A DNA stretch of 64,000 nucleotides from an uncultured Rhodospirillaceae bacterium (GTDB taxonomy: Bacteria > Pseudomonadota > Alphaproteobacteria > Azospirillales > Azospirillaceae): the NCBI GenBank assembly GCA_937927415.1, contig CALBDS010000004.1:496001-560000 (forward strand). The letters run 5' to 3'. Below are positions 25,440 to 35,066 of this stretch, one piece after another. The notes below the pieces were generated by a model. It was not told the DNA's origin. It saw only the letters and a list, made by a program, of their open reading frames with translations, and did no database searches. Both the position numbers and the translations under genes were made by a program. How positions within the stretch are numbered: the first letter of the stretch is position 1; the number at the start of each line of letters is the position of its first letter.

Positions 25440-25611
25440 CCCTCTCCCCGCCGGGGAGAGGGCTGGGTGAGGGCCGGATTTCGCGTCGAAGGCCCGAAAT
25501 CCGTTGCGAAGCAACCGCAAATCTGAGGTTTGGAGAGCCTTGCGGCTCGATTTTCGGGCTGTCGCGCGAAAATCGGCCCTCACCCCACCCCTCTCCCGGG
25601 GCGGGAGAGGG
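25440..25611. repeat. 172-bp palindromic dispersed repeat, copy 1
   Basis: Long terminal inverted repeats (ccctctccc...ggggagaggg, gggtgagggccgga at the left; their complements at the right) enclose a centre caaatctgaggtttg that is itself palindromic. The whole unit could fold into one long hairpin. A second copy of ~173 bp is at 47545-47717. It carries no gene and resembles a MITE or a large REP-type element. Confidence 0.88.
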
Positions 25612-25632
25612 CAAACACAGCGCGATCGGAGG

Positions 25633-26787
25633 TCAGAGGCCGGAACTTTTCAGCTCTGGTATAAAGCGGCTCATAAGAATCCGCGCCGTCTGCGCCGCCC
25701 CGTCCAGCGCCATCGGCACCGGCGGGGGCGGCGGGGCGGACAGGGCCTGATCGATGCCGGCGGCCAGGGTGGCGGGGGACAGGGTGCCCTCGTCCACCAC
25801 CGTCAAACGCCCCCGCCCGGCCAACAGCCGGGCGCGGGTGGCCTGTTCGGTCTCGCCGCCGGCGGCAAACGGCACCACCACCGCCCGGCACCCGGCCTGA
25901 AGCAGATCCATCACCGTGTTGTATCCCGCCTGCGACACCGACAGGCGGCAGCGGGCCAGCAGGGCGGGGAAATCCCGCCGCGCCCGCTCCACGATCACCC
26001 CCGGCGGCGCATCGGCCGCCAGGGCGGCCACGTCGGATTCGGGCACGTCGGGACCGGCCAGCAGGCGCCACACCCCGTCACGGGCGGCTGTCAGGGCACG
26101 GGCACCCAAGGCGGCGCGCAGCAAGGGCACCCCCACCGCACCGCCACCCACCGACACCACCACCTCATCCGTCCCATCGCCGCCGTCCGCCACGGCGGGC
26201 GGCGGGGCCGCGACATAGCCGGTGTAGACGATGCGGTCCCGGATGCGCTCCGCCGCCGGAAAGGTGGCGTCGAAGGGGATCAGGGCCGGGTCGCCGTGAA
26301 CCAGCACCCGGTCCACAAGGCCGGTGATGGTGTCCACCACCTCGGCCAGCCGGGCGGGGTCGGGCTTGGTCACCAGAATGTCGCGCACCGACACCGCCGT
26401 GCGCACGCCCCGTTCACGGGCCGCCTGCAGCAGCGGGATCAGCTCAAAACGAAAGGCGCGGCGGGCAAAGGGGAAGGATTCCACCAGCAGCACATCGGGC
26501 CGCACCGATTCGAAAGCCGCCAGGGCCGCGGCCCGCCGCCGTTCCCGCCAGCCGTCGTCAATGGGATGGCCGTGTTCGTCGAGCAGCGTCTTGAACGACC
26601 CGTCCGCCGCCCGCACCGGCGGCAACTGGATCACGGCGGCACTGCCGTAATCCACCCCCGGCACCGGATGGCCGCCGCGGGCCAGCGTCACCGCCGCCCC
26701 CGCCGCCGTCAGCCCCCGCACCACCAGGGCCGCCCGCCGGTCATGACCGATGCCCAGCAGGTGCTGCACATGGAAAAGGATCTTCAC
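25633..26787 (-). CDS. MurG-like (COG4671-type) glycosyltransferase
   Basis: A 384-residue GT-B fold enzyme. The N-terminal half starts KILFHVQHLLGIGHDRRAAL, resembling the glycine-rich nucleotide-sugar transferase start. The C-terminal half has VVSVGGGAVG, and the LSVSQAGYNTVMDLLQAGC donor-site motif typical of MurG/GT28-like proteins. The start is GTG 26787, overlapping the upstream phosphatase stop (GTGA), so an ATG start would break the coupling. It is the last gene of a minus-strand envelope/polysaccharide cluster. A paralogue with the same layout is at 30961-32190. Acceptor and donor are unknown. Confidence 0.85.
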   Translation of the reverse strand: MKILFHVQHLLGIGHDRRAALVVRGLTAAGAAVTLARGGHPVPGVDYGSAAVIQLPPVRAADGSFKTLLDEHGHPIDDGWRERRRAAALAAFESVRPDVLLVESFPFARRAFRFELIPLLQAARERGVRTAVSVRDILVTKPDPARLAEVVDTITGLVDRVLVHGDPALIPFDATFPAAERIRDRIVYTGYVAAPPPAVADGGDGTDEVVVSVGGGAVGVPLLRAALGARALTAARDGVWRLLAGPDVPESDVAALAADAPPGVIVERARRDFPALLARCRLSVSQAGYNTVMDLLQAGCRAVVVPFAAGGETEQATRARLLAGRGRLTVVDEGTLSPATLAAGIDQALSAPPPPPVPMALDGAAQTARILMSRFIPELKSSGL

Positions 26788-27374
26788 AGGCCCGGCTCCA
26801 GCGGAATGTTGAGCCGCACCAGGGACGGCGTGCCGTCGGCGGCCAGGGAAAACAAATGCGCACAGGCGTCGCGGATCTTGTGCGGCGGCTTGTCCGCCAT
26901 GTCCCACCCCACGGCCAGCGCGTACAGGGCGCGGATCACCCCGGCGTGGGCCACGGCCCCCGCCGGCTCCCCACCCGCCGCCACCGCGGCCAGCCAGGGG
27001 CGCAGACGTTCCTGCACGTCCCGCGGGCTTTCCCCGCCGGGGCGCCGCAGGTCCAGCCCGCGGGACTCCAACTCGGGCGTCAGGACACCGGCGGCGGCCA
27101 GATCGGCCAGCCGCATCCCTTCCCATTCCCCCCAGTCCATTTCCCGCAGCCGCGGTTCGGGGCGCGGCGCCAACCCCAGCAGGGCGGCGGTTTCCCAAGC
27201 CCGCGCCAGGGGGCTGGCGTACCAGACCCGCCCACCCGCCTCGGGGGGCAGGCGCCAGCCGCGGACCACGGCCCGCCCGGCGTCGGACAGGGGTTGATCG
27301 ATACGGCCCTGGATGCGCCCTTCGGCGTTCCAGGCCGTGGGGCCATGGCGCAGGATCAGCAGATCGGTTTCCAT
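26784..27374 (-). CDS. Histidine phosphatase superfamily protein (phosphoglycerate mutase-like)
   Basis: A 196-residue branch-1 histidine phosphatase. The catalytic LRHGPTAWNAEGRIQG motif is at residues ~7-22, the SPLARAWETA segment follows, a Glu-containing MDWGEWEG is present, and the second catalytic His is in AVAHAGVIRAL. These enzymes remove phosphate from sugar phosphates, nucleotides or lipids. Start ATG 27374 overlaps the end of the upstream GT4 gene by 19 bp and its stop overlaps the next gene by 4 bp, so it is tightly embedded in the glycosyltransferase operon. It may dephosphorylate a sugar intermediate. Confidence 0.9.
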   Translation of the reverse strand: METDLLILRHGPTAWNAEGRIQGRIDQPLSDAGRAVVRGWRLPPEAGGRVWYASPLARAWETAALLGLAPRPEPRLREMDWGEWEGMRLADLAAAGVLTPELESRGLDLRRPGGESPRDVQERLRPWLAAVAAGGEPAGAVAHAGVIRALYALAVGWDMADKPPHKIRDACAHLFSLAADGTPSLVRLNIPLEPGL

Positions 27375-28516
27375 CGGCGCGCACTCTCCGTCAGCACGGT
27401 GTCGAGACGGCGGGCGGCATCGGCAATCCCATGCTCCGCTGCCGTTACCGCCGCCGCGGCGCGGCCACAGTCCACTCTTTTGCCGGGATCGTCCAGCAGG
27501 ACCGCCACCGCCGCGGCAAAGGCGCCGTCGTCGCCGACCGGCACCAGCCGGCCGGTCACCCCGTCGCGCACGATGTCGGGCACCCCGCCCGTACGTCCGG
27601 CCACCACCGGGCAGCCGGCGGCCTGCGCCTCCAGCAGCGCCATGCCGTACGCCTCGTTCACCGCCGGCCACACCATCAGGTCGGACGCGGCGTACACCCC
27701 GGCCAGTTCATCCGCCGCCAGGGCGCCGGCCCAGCGCACCCGCCCGCCGATGCGGCGGTCCATGTCGGCCCGCACAGCCACCGCCGCCGGCCCGTCCCCC
27801 ACCACCAGCAACCGCCACGGCCGGTCCAGCAGCCGTTCCAGCGCACGGGACAGCACGGCATAGGACGCCCGCTTGTCCCCCGCGCGCATCATCCCCACCG
27901 CCAGCAGCCACGGTTCCCCCTCGGGCAGGCCGAATCGGCGGGCCAGCACCGGGCGTACAGACGTACGGCCCGCCGCCGCCGACACGTACGGGGCAGCGTC
28001 AAGGAACGGCGGCAGCCGCACCAGTTTGGCGGGGTCGTCCAGCAGCGGCAGCACCCCGGCGGCGTCCTGGCTGGCCAGGGTGACGATGGCGTCGGCCCGG
28101 CGGATGGCCGCTTCCGCCAGCCGGTGGCCGAAGGCGAAGGGACCGGCGGCCCGCTTGGGCGCGAACGACGCCTCGGCCACCACATAGGGGATGCCCAGCG
28201 CGGCCGACACCGCCGGCCCGATCACGTCCGGCGCCTTGTGATAAAGGTGATAGGTGAACCACGCATCGGGGCGCCACGCGGCGTCCACCCGGCCCCAGCG
28301 ATGCCGCAGCCCGGCGGCGCAACGCTCCCCCAACGCCGCCAAACGCTCCGCCCGGCCCGGCCGGGAACCGTCATCCCAGGTGCGCAGACGGCAGGCCAGC
28401 GCCACGTCATGTCCGGCCATGCCCAGGGCTTGCATCAGCAGCCGGGCCATGCGCCGGTCACCCGACGGCACCGGATGGGTGGGGCTTTTCAACGGGGCGT
28501 AAAAGGCGACCCGCAT
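27356..28516 (-). CDS. Glycosyltransferase family 4 protein
   Basis: A 386-residue GT-B retaining glycosyltransferase. It has an N-terminal acceptor domain (MRVAFYAPLKSPTHPVPSGD) and a C-terminal donor domain with WLLAVGMMRAGDKRASYAVL and the EX7E-type region WPAVNEAYGMALLEAQAAGCPVV. It transfers a sugar from an activated donor, probably in lipopolysaccharide or exopolysaccharide building. Downstream genes overlap it. The diguanylate cyclase gene stops 18 bp before its start on the same strand. Confidence 0.9.
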   Translation of the reverse strand: MRVAFYAPLKSPTHPVPSGDRRMARLLMQALGMAGHDVALACRLRTWDDGSRPGRAERLAALGERCAAGLRHRWGRVDAAWRPDAWFTYHLYHKAPDVIGPAVSAALGIPYVVAEASFAPKRAAGPFAFGHRLAEAAIRRADAIVTLASQDAAGVLPLLDDPAKLVRLPPFLDAAPYVSAAAGRTSVRPVLARRFGLPEGEPWLLAVGMMRAGDKRASYAVLSRALERLLDRPWRLLVVGDGPAAVAVRADMDRRIGGRVRWAGALAADELAGVYAASDLMVWPAVNEAYGMALLEAQAAGCPVVAGRTGGVPDIVRDGVTGRLVPVGDDGAFAAAVAVLLDDPGKRVDCGRAAAAVTAAEHGIADAARRLDTVLTESARRWKPIC

Positions 28517-28533
28517 CGGTCACCGTTCCCGTG

Positions 28534-29538
28534 TCACGGGATGGGCTGATCGGCGCGGACCACCCGGTTGCGGCCGGTGGCCTTGGCCCGATAGAGCGCC
28601 TCGTCCGCGCGGGACAACAGGGCATCGACACCGGGTTCCCCGCCATAGCCGGCGGCCACGCCGATGCTGACGGTCAGGGATACCGTCCGGGAATCCGCGC
28701 CCATAGCCGTGGAATCGTGGGAAAGACGGATGTCCGCCACCGCATGCCGGATGCGCTCGGCCACCAGGGCGGCCCCATCCGCATCGGTCTGGGGCAGGAA
28801 CACCCCGAATTCCTCGCCCCCCAGACGCCCGAGAATGTCGTTGGTGCGCAACGCCTTCTGACAGGCGGAGGCAAACGCCTTCAACGCCTCGTCGCCGGTG
28901 GTGTGGCCATAGGTGTCGTTGATGCGCTTGAAATGATCGATGTCCAGCAACAGCAGACCGGTCGGCAGGTGGTAGCGGCGGGCGCGGGCGATTTCCCGCT
29001 CCGATTCCTCGATGAAATAGCGGCGGTTGAACAGGCCGGTCAGCGAATCGGTGATCGAGAGCAGCCGCAAACGCTCCTCGCTGGCCTTCAGGGCGCTGAC
29101 ATCGTTCAACAGGATGTAGATGACCGGCAGCCCTTCCCACGGCAGCGGCGACATGCTGATCTGCACCGGGGTCCGCGCCCCTTCCGCCCCTTGCATCACG
29201 CAGTCCTTGGTTCGGATCATTTCGCGCCCGCTGATGCAGCGGCGGAAATAATCACCCTGCACGTCCAGGCATTCCGGCGGCAGAAAATCCAGGAAGTGGC
29301 GCCCAACCAGCGATTCGCCCGACTGTTCCAGAACCCGCGCTGCTTCGAAGTTGGCGTAGACGATGCCCTGCTCCTGGTGGATCAACAGCCCCGCCGGCAA
29401 CAGGTCCAACAGATTACCCAGCTTGGAACGGGCTGCCGCCAGTTCGGCGTTGGTGACCGACGCGCTGCCATCATCCCCCACTTCGAACAGGTCGAACAGA
29501 GGAGGGGTGGTCACATTTTGGAAAGCAAAGGAGACCAT
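28534..29538 (-). CDS. PAS-GGDEF diguanylate cyclase
   Basis: A 334-residue cytoplasmic protein with an N-terminal PAS domain (~40-160; LLPAGLLIHQEQGIVYANFEAA) and a GGDEF domain (~172-325) with the active-site GGEEF. The inhibitory site RxxD (RTND) lies five residues before GGEEF, so product inhibition is likely. It makes the second messenger c-di-GMP. There is no membrane segment. Lying between glycosyltransferase genes on the same strand, it may tune polysaccharide production locally, although the glycosyltransferases show no PilZ domain. Confidence 0.94.
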   Translation of the reverse strand: MVSFAFQNVTTPPLFDLFEVGDDGSASVTNAELAAARSKLGNLLDLLPAGLLIHQEQGIVYANFEAARVLEQSGESLVGRHFLDFLPPECLDVQGDYFRRCISGREMIRTKDCVMQGAEGARTPVQISMSPLPWEGLPVIYILLNDVSALKASEERLRLLSITDSLTGLFNRRYFIEESEREIARARRYHLPTGLLLLDIDHFKRINDTYGHTTGDEALKAFASACQKALRTNDILGRLGGEEFGVFLPQTDADGAALVAERIRHAVADIRLSHDSTAMGADSRTVSLTVSIGVAAGYGGEPGVDALLSRADEALYRAKATGRNRVVRADQPIP

Positions 29539-29663
29539 ACCCAGGCGCCAGTCATGAGGATCCTTAAAATGCTACAGGAAGCCCTCCACCTTCGCAATAG
29601 ATCAAACATACAGTTGTCATAAAACCTGCGAAAGATACCGCTTTGGATATATAAAATTTTTCT

Positions 29664-30902
29664 TTATTGCTCCGATATATTCTTGCGGAAAAGCGCCATC
29701 AAACGGTCGATCCCGGTCTCGCAGGAGAAATCCCGCCGCACCCGATCGGCCCCCGCCGCACCCAGCGCCAGCCGGCGGGCGGGATCGCGGATCAGGGTTT
29801 CCAGGGATGCCGCCAGTGCTGCGGGATCTTCCGGCGGCACCAGCAGGCCGGTGTCGCCGTGGTCGATCAGTTCCGGCACCCCGGCGATGGTGGTGCTGAT
29901 GCAGGCCAGCGCCTGGGTCTGCGCCTCCATCAGCACGTTGGGCAGGCCGTCGCGGTCGCCGTCGCGGGCCTGCCGGCACGGCAGGACGAACAGATCGGCG
30001 ATGCGGTAGGCGTCGATCACCCCGTCCTGCGCCTGCGGCCCGCGCCAGAACACCCGGTCGGCCAGCCCCAGCTTGGCGGTCTGGGCCTTCAACGCCTTTA
30101 AACGCTCGCCGCCGCCCACATGCACCCAGCGCCAATGCAGATCCGCCGGCAGCCGGGCCAGCGCGTCGAGCATCACGTCGAAGCCCTTCTTCTCCACCGC
30201 CCGCCCCACCGACAGCAGGATCACCGGGTCGTCGGCGACGGAGCCGTCACGCCAGGGCCGCGCCACCGGCGGGGCGGGAAAACGGCGGAAATCCAGCCCG
30301 TGGTACAGCAGTTCCACCCGTCCCGGCCGGGGAGCCAGGGATTCCAGGTAACGGTGGCCGTCGGCGGTGCAGGTGACGCCCCAGCGCGACGCGGCCAGCT
30401 TCTGCCGCAACTCCCAGCGGGGGCTGGTCCAGATGTCCTTGGCGTGGGCGGAAAAACTCCACGGCAGGCCGGTCAGCAGGGCGGCGTAGCGGGCCACGCT
30501 GGCGGGGGTGTGCAGGAAATGGGTGTGCAGCCACCCCACCCGGTCCCCCAGTTCGGCGGCCAGAACGCACGCCTGCCCGAACCGGCGCACGCGGTTGCGG
30601 GTCGGCTCACGCACCAGATCGGCCAGCCATGCGGCGGCGGTGGCCAGGAAGCGCCCCGGACGCCGCGCCAGCATGGTGCCGATCCCGCGCAAGACCCGCC
30701 CCGGTTCCCGGTGCAGATATTCCGGCAGATAGACCACGGGGGCGTTCACCCGCCGGTTCAGGGGGTGGACCGCCTTGTCGGTGGGATGGCGCAGCGAAAC
30801 GATGACCTGATCCAGCCCCCGCTCCTCCAGCCCCAGCACCTCCTGGGCGATGAAGGTTTCCGACAGGCGGGGCCAGCCTTTGACGATGACGGCGACTTTC
30901 AC
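29664..30902 (-). CDS. Glycosyltransferase family 4 protein
   Basis: A 412-residue GT-B enzyme. The N-terminus VKVAVIVKGWPRLSETFIAQ is the pattern of a subfamily found in polysaccharide clusters. The donor domain shows VILLSVGRAVEKKGFDVMLDA, FVLPCRQARDGDRDGLPNVL and a conserved PELIDHGDTGLLVPPEDPAAL. The start is GTG 30902; the frame is open further upstream, where it runs into the preceding glycosyltransferase gene. A ~58-bp gap to that gene suggests one operon. Sugar and acceptor are unknown. Confidence 0.9.
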   Translation of the reverse strand: MKVAVIVKGWPRLSETFIAQEVLGLEERGLDQVIVSLRHPTDKAVHPLNRRVNAPVVYLPEYLHREPGRVLRGIGTMLARRPGRFLATAAAWLADLVREPTRNRVRRFGQACVLAAELGDRVGWLHTHFLHTPASVARYAALLTGLPWSFSAHAKDIWTSPRWELRQKLAASRWGVTCTADGHRYLESLAPRPGRVELLYHGLDFRRFPAPPVARPWRDGSVADDPVILLSVGRAVEKKGFDVMLDALARLPADLHWRWVHVGGGERLKALKAQTAKLGLADRVFWRGPQAQDGVIDAYRIADLFVLPCRQARDGDRDGLPNVLMEAQTQALACISTTIAGVPELIDHGDTGLLVPPEDPAALAASLETLIRDPARRLALGAAGADRVRRDFSCETGIDRLMALFRKNISEQ

Positions 30903-30960
30903 GGCGGGGTCGTTTGCTGCCTCGAAGACACGGGACGGACGAAGAGCGGCGCCGGGGCGG

Positions 30961-32190
30961 TCATGACACCGCCGCGGCCCCCAGGGCCACCGGACGGCGC
31001 CAGGGCCGGCGGTTGCGGTCGAGAAGCTGGCTGGCCAGCCGGTGCACGTTGGGCAGCCCGTCCAGCAGCCCCGGCACCACCACCGCCGACGGCGGGGCCT
31101 GCTGCGGCAACTGGCGCAGGGCCGCGGCCATGCGCGCCGCCGGGCGTTCGCCGTCGTCCACCAGCATGGACACCAGCCCCAGTTCGGCAGCACGGGACGC
31201 GCGGATGTACTGTTCGCGCCGCGGCACCTCCCGCGGGACGATCAGCGCCTTTTTGTCAAAGGACAGGATCTCGCAGAACGTGTTGTATCCCCCCATGGCC
31301 ACCACGCCCACCGCCGCCTGCATCAGCGTTTCCAGATGGGTTTCGAAGGTGGTGGCCTCCACCCGCGCCAAGGCGGCGGCGCGTTCCAGAAAGCTGTTTT
31401 GCAGATCGGGCTGCATGAAGGGGCCGAGCACCAGCAACGCCCGGTACGGAATGCCGGGATCGCTTTCGTACGCGCGCAGCACCCAATCGATCAGCGCCTC
31501 CCCATCGCCGCCGCCGCCGGCGGTGACCAGGATGAAGGGGTCGTCGGGCATGCCGTGGGGCGGCTGCGGCAGGGCGGGCGCGCTGCGGTGGAGATAGCCG
31601 GTGTAGACCATCTTGCGCCGGACCGAGGCCGGGATGTCGATCCCCTCCAGCGGATCGCAGACCTGCGGCAGGCCATAGACCCACAGGGAATCATAGAGGT
31701 CCTCCAGCGCCGGCATCACCTTCTTGCGTTCCCATTCGGGGGCCAGCAGGGCGGGTTCATCCATCACGTCGCGCAGGCCCAGCACCAGCGGCACGCCGCA
31801 GCCCTTGAGAAATTCCAGCGTGTCGCGCACCTCGCCGCGCAGGCCCAGCGGTTCCTTGTCCACGATGAACAGGTCGGGCTGGAACATCTCCGCCGTGTGG
31901 CGGATGAGGGAGGCGCGCATGTGCAGGATCTCATCGACCCCCATGTGCAGGTTCAGGGCCGTGTATTCCCCGTTGCGCAGCTTGATGACGCCGGGGATGC
32001 GGACGAAATCGACGCGGGTGCGGAAATCGAAACTGCCGATGATCGGCGATCCTGATAGGATCAGGACCGACAGTTCCCGTTCCCGCTCCACCAGCGCGTG
32101 CGCGATGGCGCGGCACCGGCGCAGATGGCCCAGACCGAAGGAATCATGGCTGTAGATCAGCACCCGGCTGGCCGGCGGGCGGTGAGTCAT
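30961..32190 (-). CDS. MurG-like (COG4671-type) glycosyltransferase
   Basis: A 409-residue GT-B protein, first gene of the minus-strand cluster. Its N-terminus RVLIYSHDSFGLGHLRRC is the hallmark of the COG4671 predicted glycosyltransferases. The donor half contains ILVTAGGGGDGEALIDW and VVAMGGYNTFCEILSFDKKA, and it shares the KMVYTGYLHR segment with the paralogue at 25633-26787 (RIVYTGYVAA). Start ATG 32190 has a ggagg-rich upstream site. Two paralogues in one operon suggest two successive sugar additions. Confidence 0.87.
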   Translation of the reverse strand: MTHRPPASRVLIYSHDSFGLGHLRRCRAIAHALVERERELSVLILSGSPIIGSFDFRTRVDFVRIPGVIKLRNGEYTALNLHMGVDEILHMRASLIRHTAEMFQPDLFIVDKEPLGLRGEVRDTLEFLKGCGVPLVLGLRDVMDEPALLAPEWERKKVMPALEDLYDSLWVYGLPQVCDPLEGIDIPASVRRKMVYTGYLHRSAPALPQPPHGMPDDPFILVTAGGGGDGEALIDWVLRAYESDPGIPYRALLVLGPFMQPDLQNSFLERAAALARVEATTFETHLETLMQAAVGVVAMGGYNTFCEILSFDKKALIVPREVPRREQYIRASRAAELGLVSMLVDDGERPAARMAAALRQLPQQAPPSAVVVPGLLDGLPNVHRLASQLLDRNRRPWRRPVALGAAAVS

Positions 32191-32378
32191 CGGCGTCCTC
32201 CTTCCCCTATTCCGGAGCCTTGCACGCCATGCGGCCACAGGGATATGAGAGCACGCACGCGGGATGGTTCTAGCAGATGCAACCTTCTCCGGCCACGCCT
32301 TTGCCGCACCACGGCAAGACCATGACGCTGCACGGCAGCCGCACCCGCCTTGCGGCCCGGCATTCATTCGGGATCGCT

Positions 32379-35042
32379 ATGGAAACGAGCGTTTATCGTT
32401 TCATTTTCCGCTACAGCCTGCGCCAGCAGGTTGTTCTTCTGATCTTAACCCTGCTGTCGTTTCCATTTCTGTACGCCTCGCTGGACCTGCCCAAGCAGAT
32501 CGTCAACAACGCTATCGGCGGCAAGAATATTCCAAACAACATTCTGGGGTATCCGGTCGATCAGATCGGCTATCTCATGGTGCTGTCCGGCGCCTTTCTG
32601 GCGCTGGTGCTCATCAACGGCTGGTTCAAGTACAAGATCAACACCTACAAGGGCCGACTCGGGGAACGGATGCTGCGGCGCCTGCGGTACGAGCTGTACG
32701 CCCGCATCCTGCGCTTTCCCCTGCCCCGCTTCCGCCGGGTGTCGTCGGGCGAACTGATCCCGATGATTACGGCGGAGGTGGAACCGCTGGGCGGTTTCAT
32801 CGGCGATGCCCTGGCCGTGCCGGTGTTCCAGGGCGGGACGCTGCTGGTCTACATCGCCTTCATCTTCATGCAGGACCCCATCCTGGGCGGGGCGGCGGTG
32901 GCGCTGTACCCGTTCCAGGGCTGGCTGATCCCCCGGCTGCAGCGCACCGTCAACCAGTTGGGCAAGCAGCGGGTGCGGGCGATGCGGCAGATCTCCGACC
33001 GCATCGGCGAAACCGTGTCGGGGGTGCAGGAAATCCACGCCCACGGCACCGCCGCCTGGCATCTGGCCGACATCTCCCACCGGCTGGGCGACGTGTACGA
33101 CATCCGGTTCGAAATTTATCAGCGCAAGTTCTTCATCAAGTTCCTGAACAACTTCATCAACCAGCTGACGCCGTTCTTCTTTTACGCCATCGGCGGCTGG
33201 CTGGTGATCCACGGCAGCCTGTCGTTCGGCGCGCTGGTGGCGGTGCTGGCCGCCTACAAGGATCTTGCCGCCCCGTGGAAGGAGCTTCTGGACTGGTACC
33301 AGCAAAAGGAAGACAACCGCATCAAATACGAACAGGTGGTCGAACAGTTCCACCTGCCCGACCTGCTGGATGAAACGCTGGTGGCAGCCCCGCCGCCCCC
33401 GGACACCCCCGGCGATCCGGCCGCCCCACCGCCCCGCCTGACCGGCACGCTGAGTTTCACCGCCGTCACCCTGGCCGACGACGGCGCCACCCCGGTTCTG
33501 GAAGGGGTCACCGCCGACATCCGGCTGGACCGGCACACCGCCATCGTCGGCACCGGCACCGGGCGCGATGAAATGGCCCAGCTCATCGCCCGCCTGCTGT
33601 TGCCCACCAGCGGACAGATCCGCTGGAACGGCCAGGATTTCACCCGCCTGCCCGAAAGCGTCACCGGACGGCGCATCGCCTATGTCGGGCCGCAGCCGCA
33701 TCTGTTCGCCGCCTCTCTCTATGAAAACCTGCTGTACGGGCTGCGCCGCCCGCCCCCCGACAGCGGCGCCCCGGCGGATTCCCACGCCCGCCACCGCCGG
33801 ACCGAATCACTGGCCGCCGGCAACACGGTTCTGGAGCCGGACGGCGATTGGATCGACTATGCCGCCGCCGGCTGCGACGGGCCGGAATCGCTGGAAACGC
33901 GGGTGACCGCCCTGCTGCGCACGGTGCATCTGGACGATGACGTCTATGCCATGGGGCTGAACCAGACCATCGACCCCGACCAACGCCCCGACATCGCCGC
34001 ACGGGTGCTGGCGGCGCGCCAGGCGGTGGAAACCCTGCTGACCGCCAATCCCAAGCTGGGGCGGCTGGTCGAACGGTTCGACCCCAACCGCTTCAACACC
34101 AACGCCAGCGTGGCGGAAAACCTGCTGTTCGGCACGCCGGTCGGCCCCACCTTTGCCATCGACGCGCTGGCCGCCAACGATTACGTGCTCTACGTGCTGG
34201 ACAAGGCCGGCATCAGCCGCAGCTTTCTGGAAGTCGGCCATCAGGTAGCGGAAACCATGGTGGAACTGTTCTCCGGCCTGCCGCCGGGGCACGAGTTCTT
34301 CGAGCGGTTCTCGTTCATCAGCTTCGCCGACCTGCCGGCGTTCCAGGCGATCCTGGCCCAGGTCACCAAGGACGGCCTGGACCGTCTGGACGGAGAAGCG
34401 CGCACCCGGCTGATGACCCTGCCCTTCCGGCTGGTGCCCGCCCGCCACCGTCTGGGCCTGCTGACGCCGGAGAAGGAAGCCAACCTGCTGGCCGCCCGCC
34501 GGCTGTTCGCCCAGAATCTGCCCGCCGACCTGCGCCCGGCGGTGGAGTTCTTCGACCCCCGCCGTTACAACACCGCCGCCACCATTCAGGACAACATCCT
34601 GTTCGGCAAGCTGGTCTATGGCCAGCCCCAGGCCCAGACCCGCGTTTCCGCCATGATGGCGGAGGTGGTGGAGCGGATGGACCTGCGCGACTGCATCATC
34701 ACGGTCGGGCTGAACCATCCGGTGGGGATCGCCGGTTCCCGCCTCAGCGGTGCCCAGCGCCAGAAGGCGGCCATCGCCCGCGCCCTGCTGAAGAACCCCG
34801 ATCTGCTGGTGCTGAGCGAGGCCACCGCCGGTCTTGACCCGCGCACCCAGGCCCGCATCCATGCCGGCATCCACGAGAACCGCCGTAACCGGGGGTTGGT
34901 GTGGGTGGTGCAGCAGCCGGCCATGGCAAAAAACCTCGACGATGTGCTGGTGATGAAAAGCGGCCGGATTGTCGAGAAGGGATCTTATGATACTCTCAAT
35001 AAAGACGGGACGCTGTTCCATGAGCTGATGCGGGCGGACTGA
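32379..35042 (+). CDS. Unusual ABC-transporter-like membrane protein with degenerate, split nucleotide-binding domain
   Basis: An ~887-residue protein. Residues ~1-310 form a type-IV exporter membrane domain (LRQQVVLLILTLLSFPFLYA; six helices expected). An NBD starts at ~355, but its Walker A is GTGTGRDE (391-398), lacking the GKS/T lysine. Then ~290 inserted residues carry two extra Q-loop-like segments (FNTNASVAENLLFG, YNTAATIQDNILFG) before the signature LSGAQ (789). Walker B is LLVLSEATAG with Ser813 for Asp, and the switch His is Gln846. ATP hydrolysis is therefore doubtful. The start could be ATG 32277 (34 residues longer). A cyclic-nucleotide-binding protein follows 24 bp later. Confidence 0.85.
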   Translation: METSVYRFIFRYSLRQQVVLLILTLLSFPFLYASLDLPKQIVNNAIGGKNIPNNILGYPVDQIGYLMVLSGAFLALVLINGWFKYKINTYKGRLGERMLRRLRYELYARILRFPLPRFRRVSSGELIPMITAEVEPLGGFIGDALAVPVFQGGTLLVYIAFIFMQDPILGGAAVALYPFQGWLIPRLQRTVNQLGKQRVRAMRQISDRIGETVSGVQEIHAHGTAAWHLADISHRLGDVYDIRFEIYQRKFFIKFLNNFINQLTPFFFYAIGGWLVIHGSLSFGALVAVLAAYKDLAAPWKELLDWYQQKEDNRIKYEQVVEQFHLPDLLDETLVAAPPPPDTPGDPAAPPPRLTGTLSFTAVTLADDGATPVLEGVTADIRLDRHTAIVGTGTGRDEMAQLIARLLLPTSGQIRWNGQDFTRLPESVTGRRIAYVGPQPHLFAASLYENLLYGLRRPPPDSGAPADSHARHRRTESLAAGNTVLEPDGDWIDYAAAGCDGPESLETRVTALLRTVHLDDDVYAMGLNQTIDPDQRPDIAARVLAARQAVETLLTANPKLGRLVERFDPNRFNTNASVAENLLFGTPVGPTFAIDALAANDYVLYVLDKAGISRSFLEVGHQVAETMVELFSGLPPGHEFFERFSFISFADLPAFQAILAQVTKDGLDRLDGEARTRLMTLPFRLVPARHRLGLLTPEKEANLLAARRLFAQNLPADLRPAVEFFDPRRYNTAATIQDNILFGKLVYGQPQAQTRVSAMMAEVVERMDLRDCIITVGLNHPVGIAGSRLSGAQRQKAAIARALLKNPDLLVLSEATAGLDPRTQARIHAGIHENRRNRGLVWVVQQPAMAKNLDDVLVMKSGRIVEKGSYDTLNKDGTLFHELMRAD

Positions 35043-35066
35043 ATCCGCCGGCGAAGGAGAGCAACG

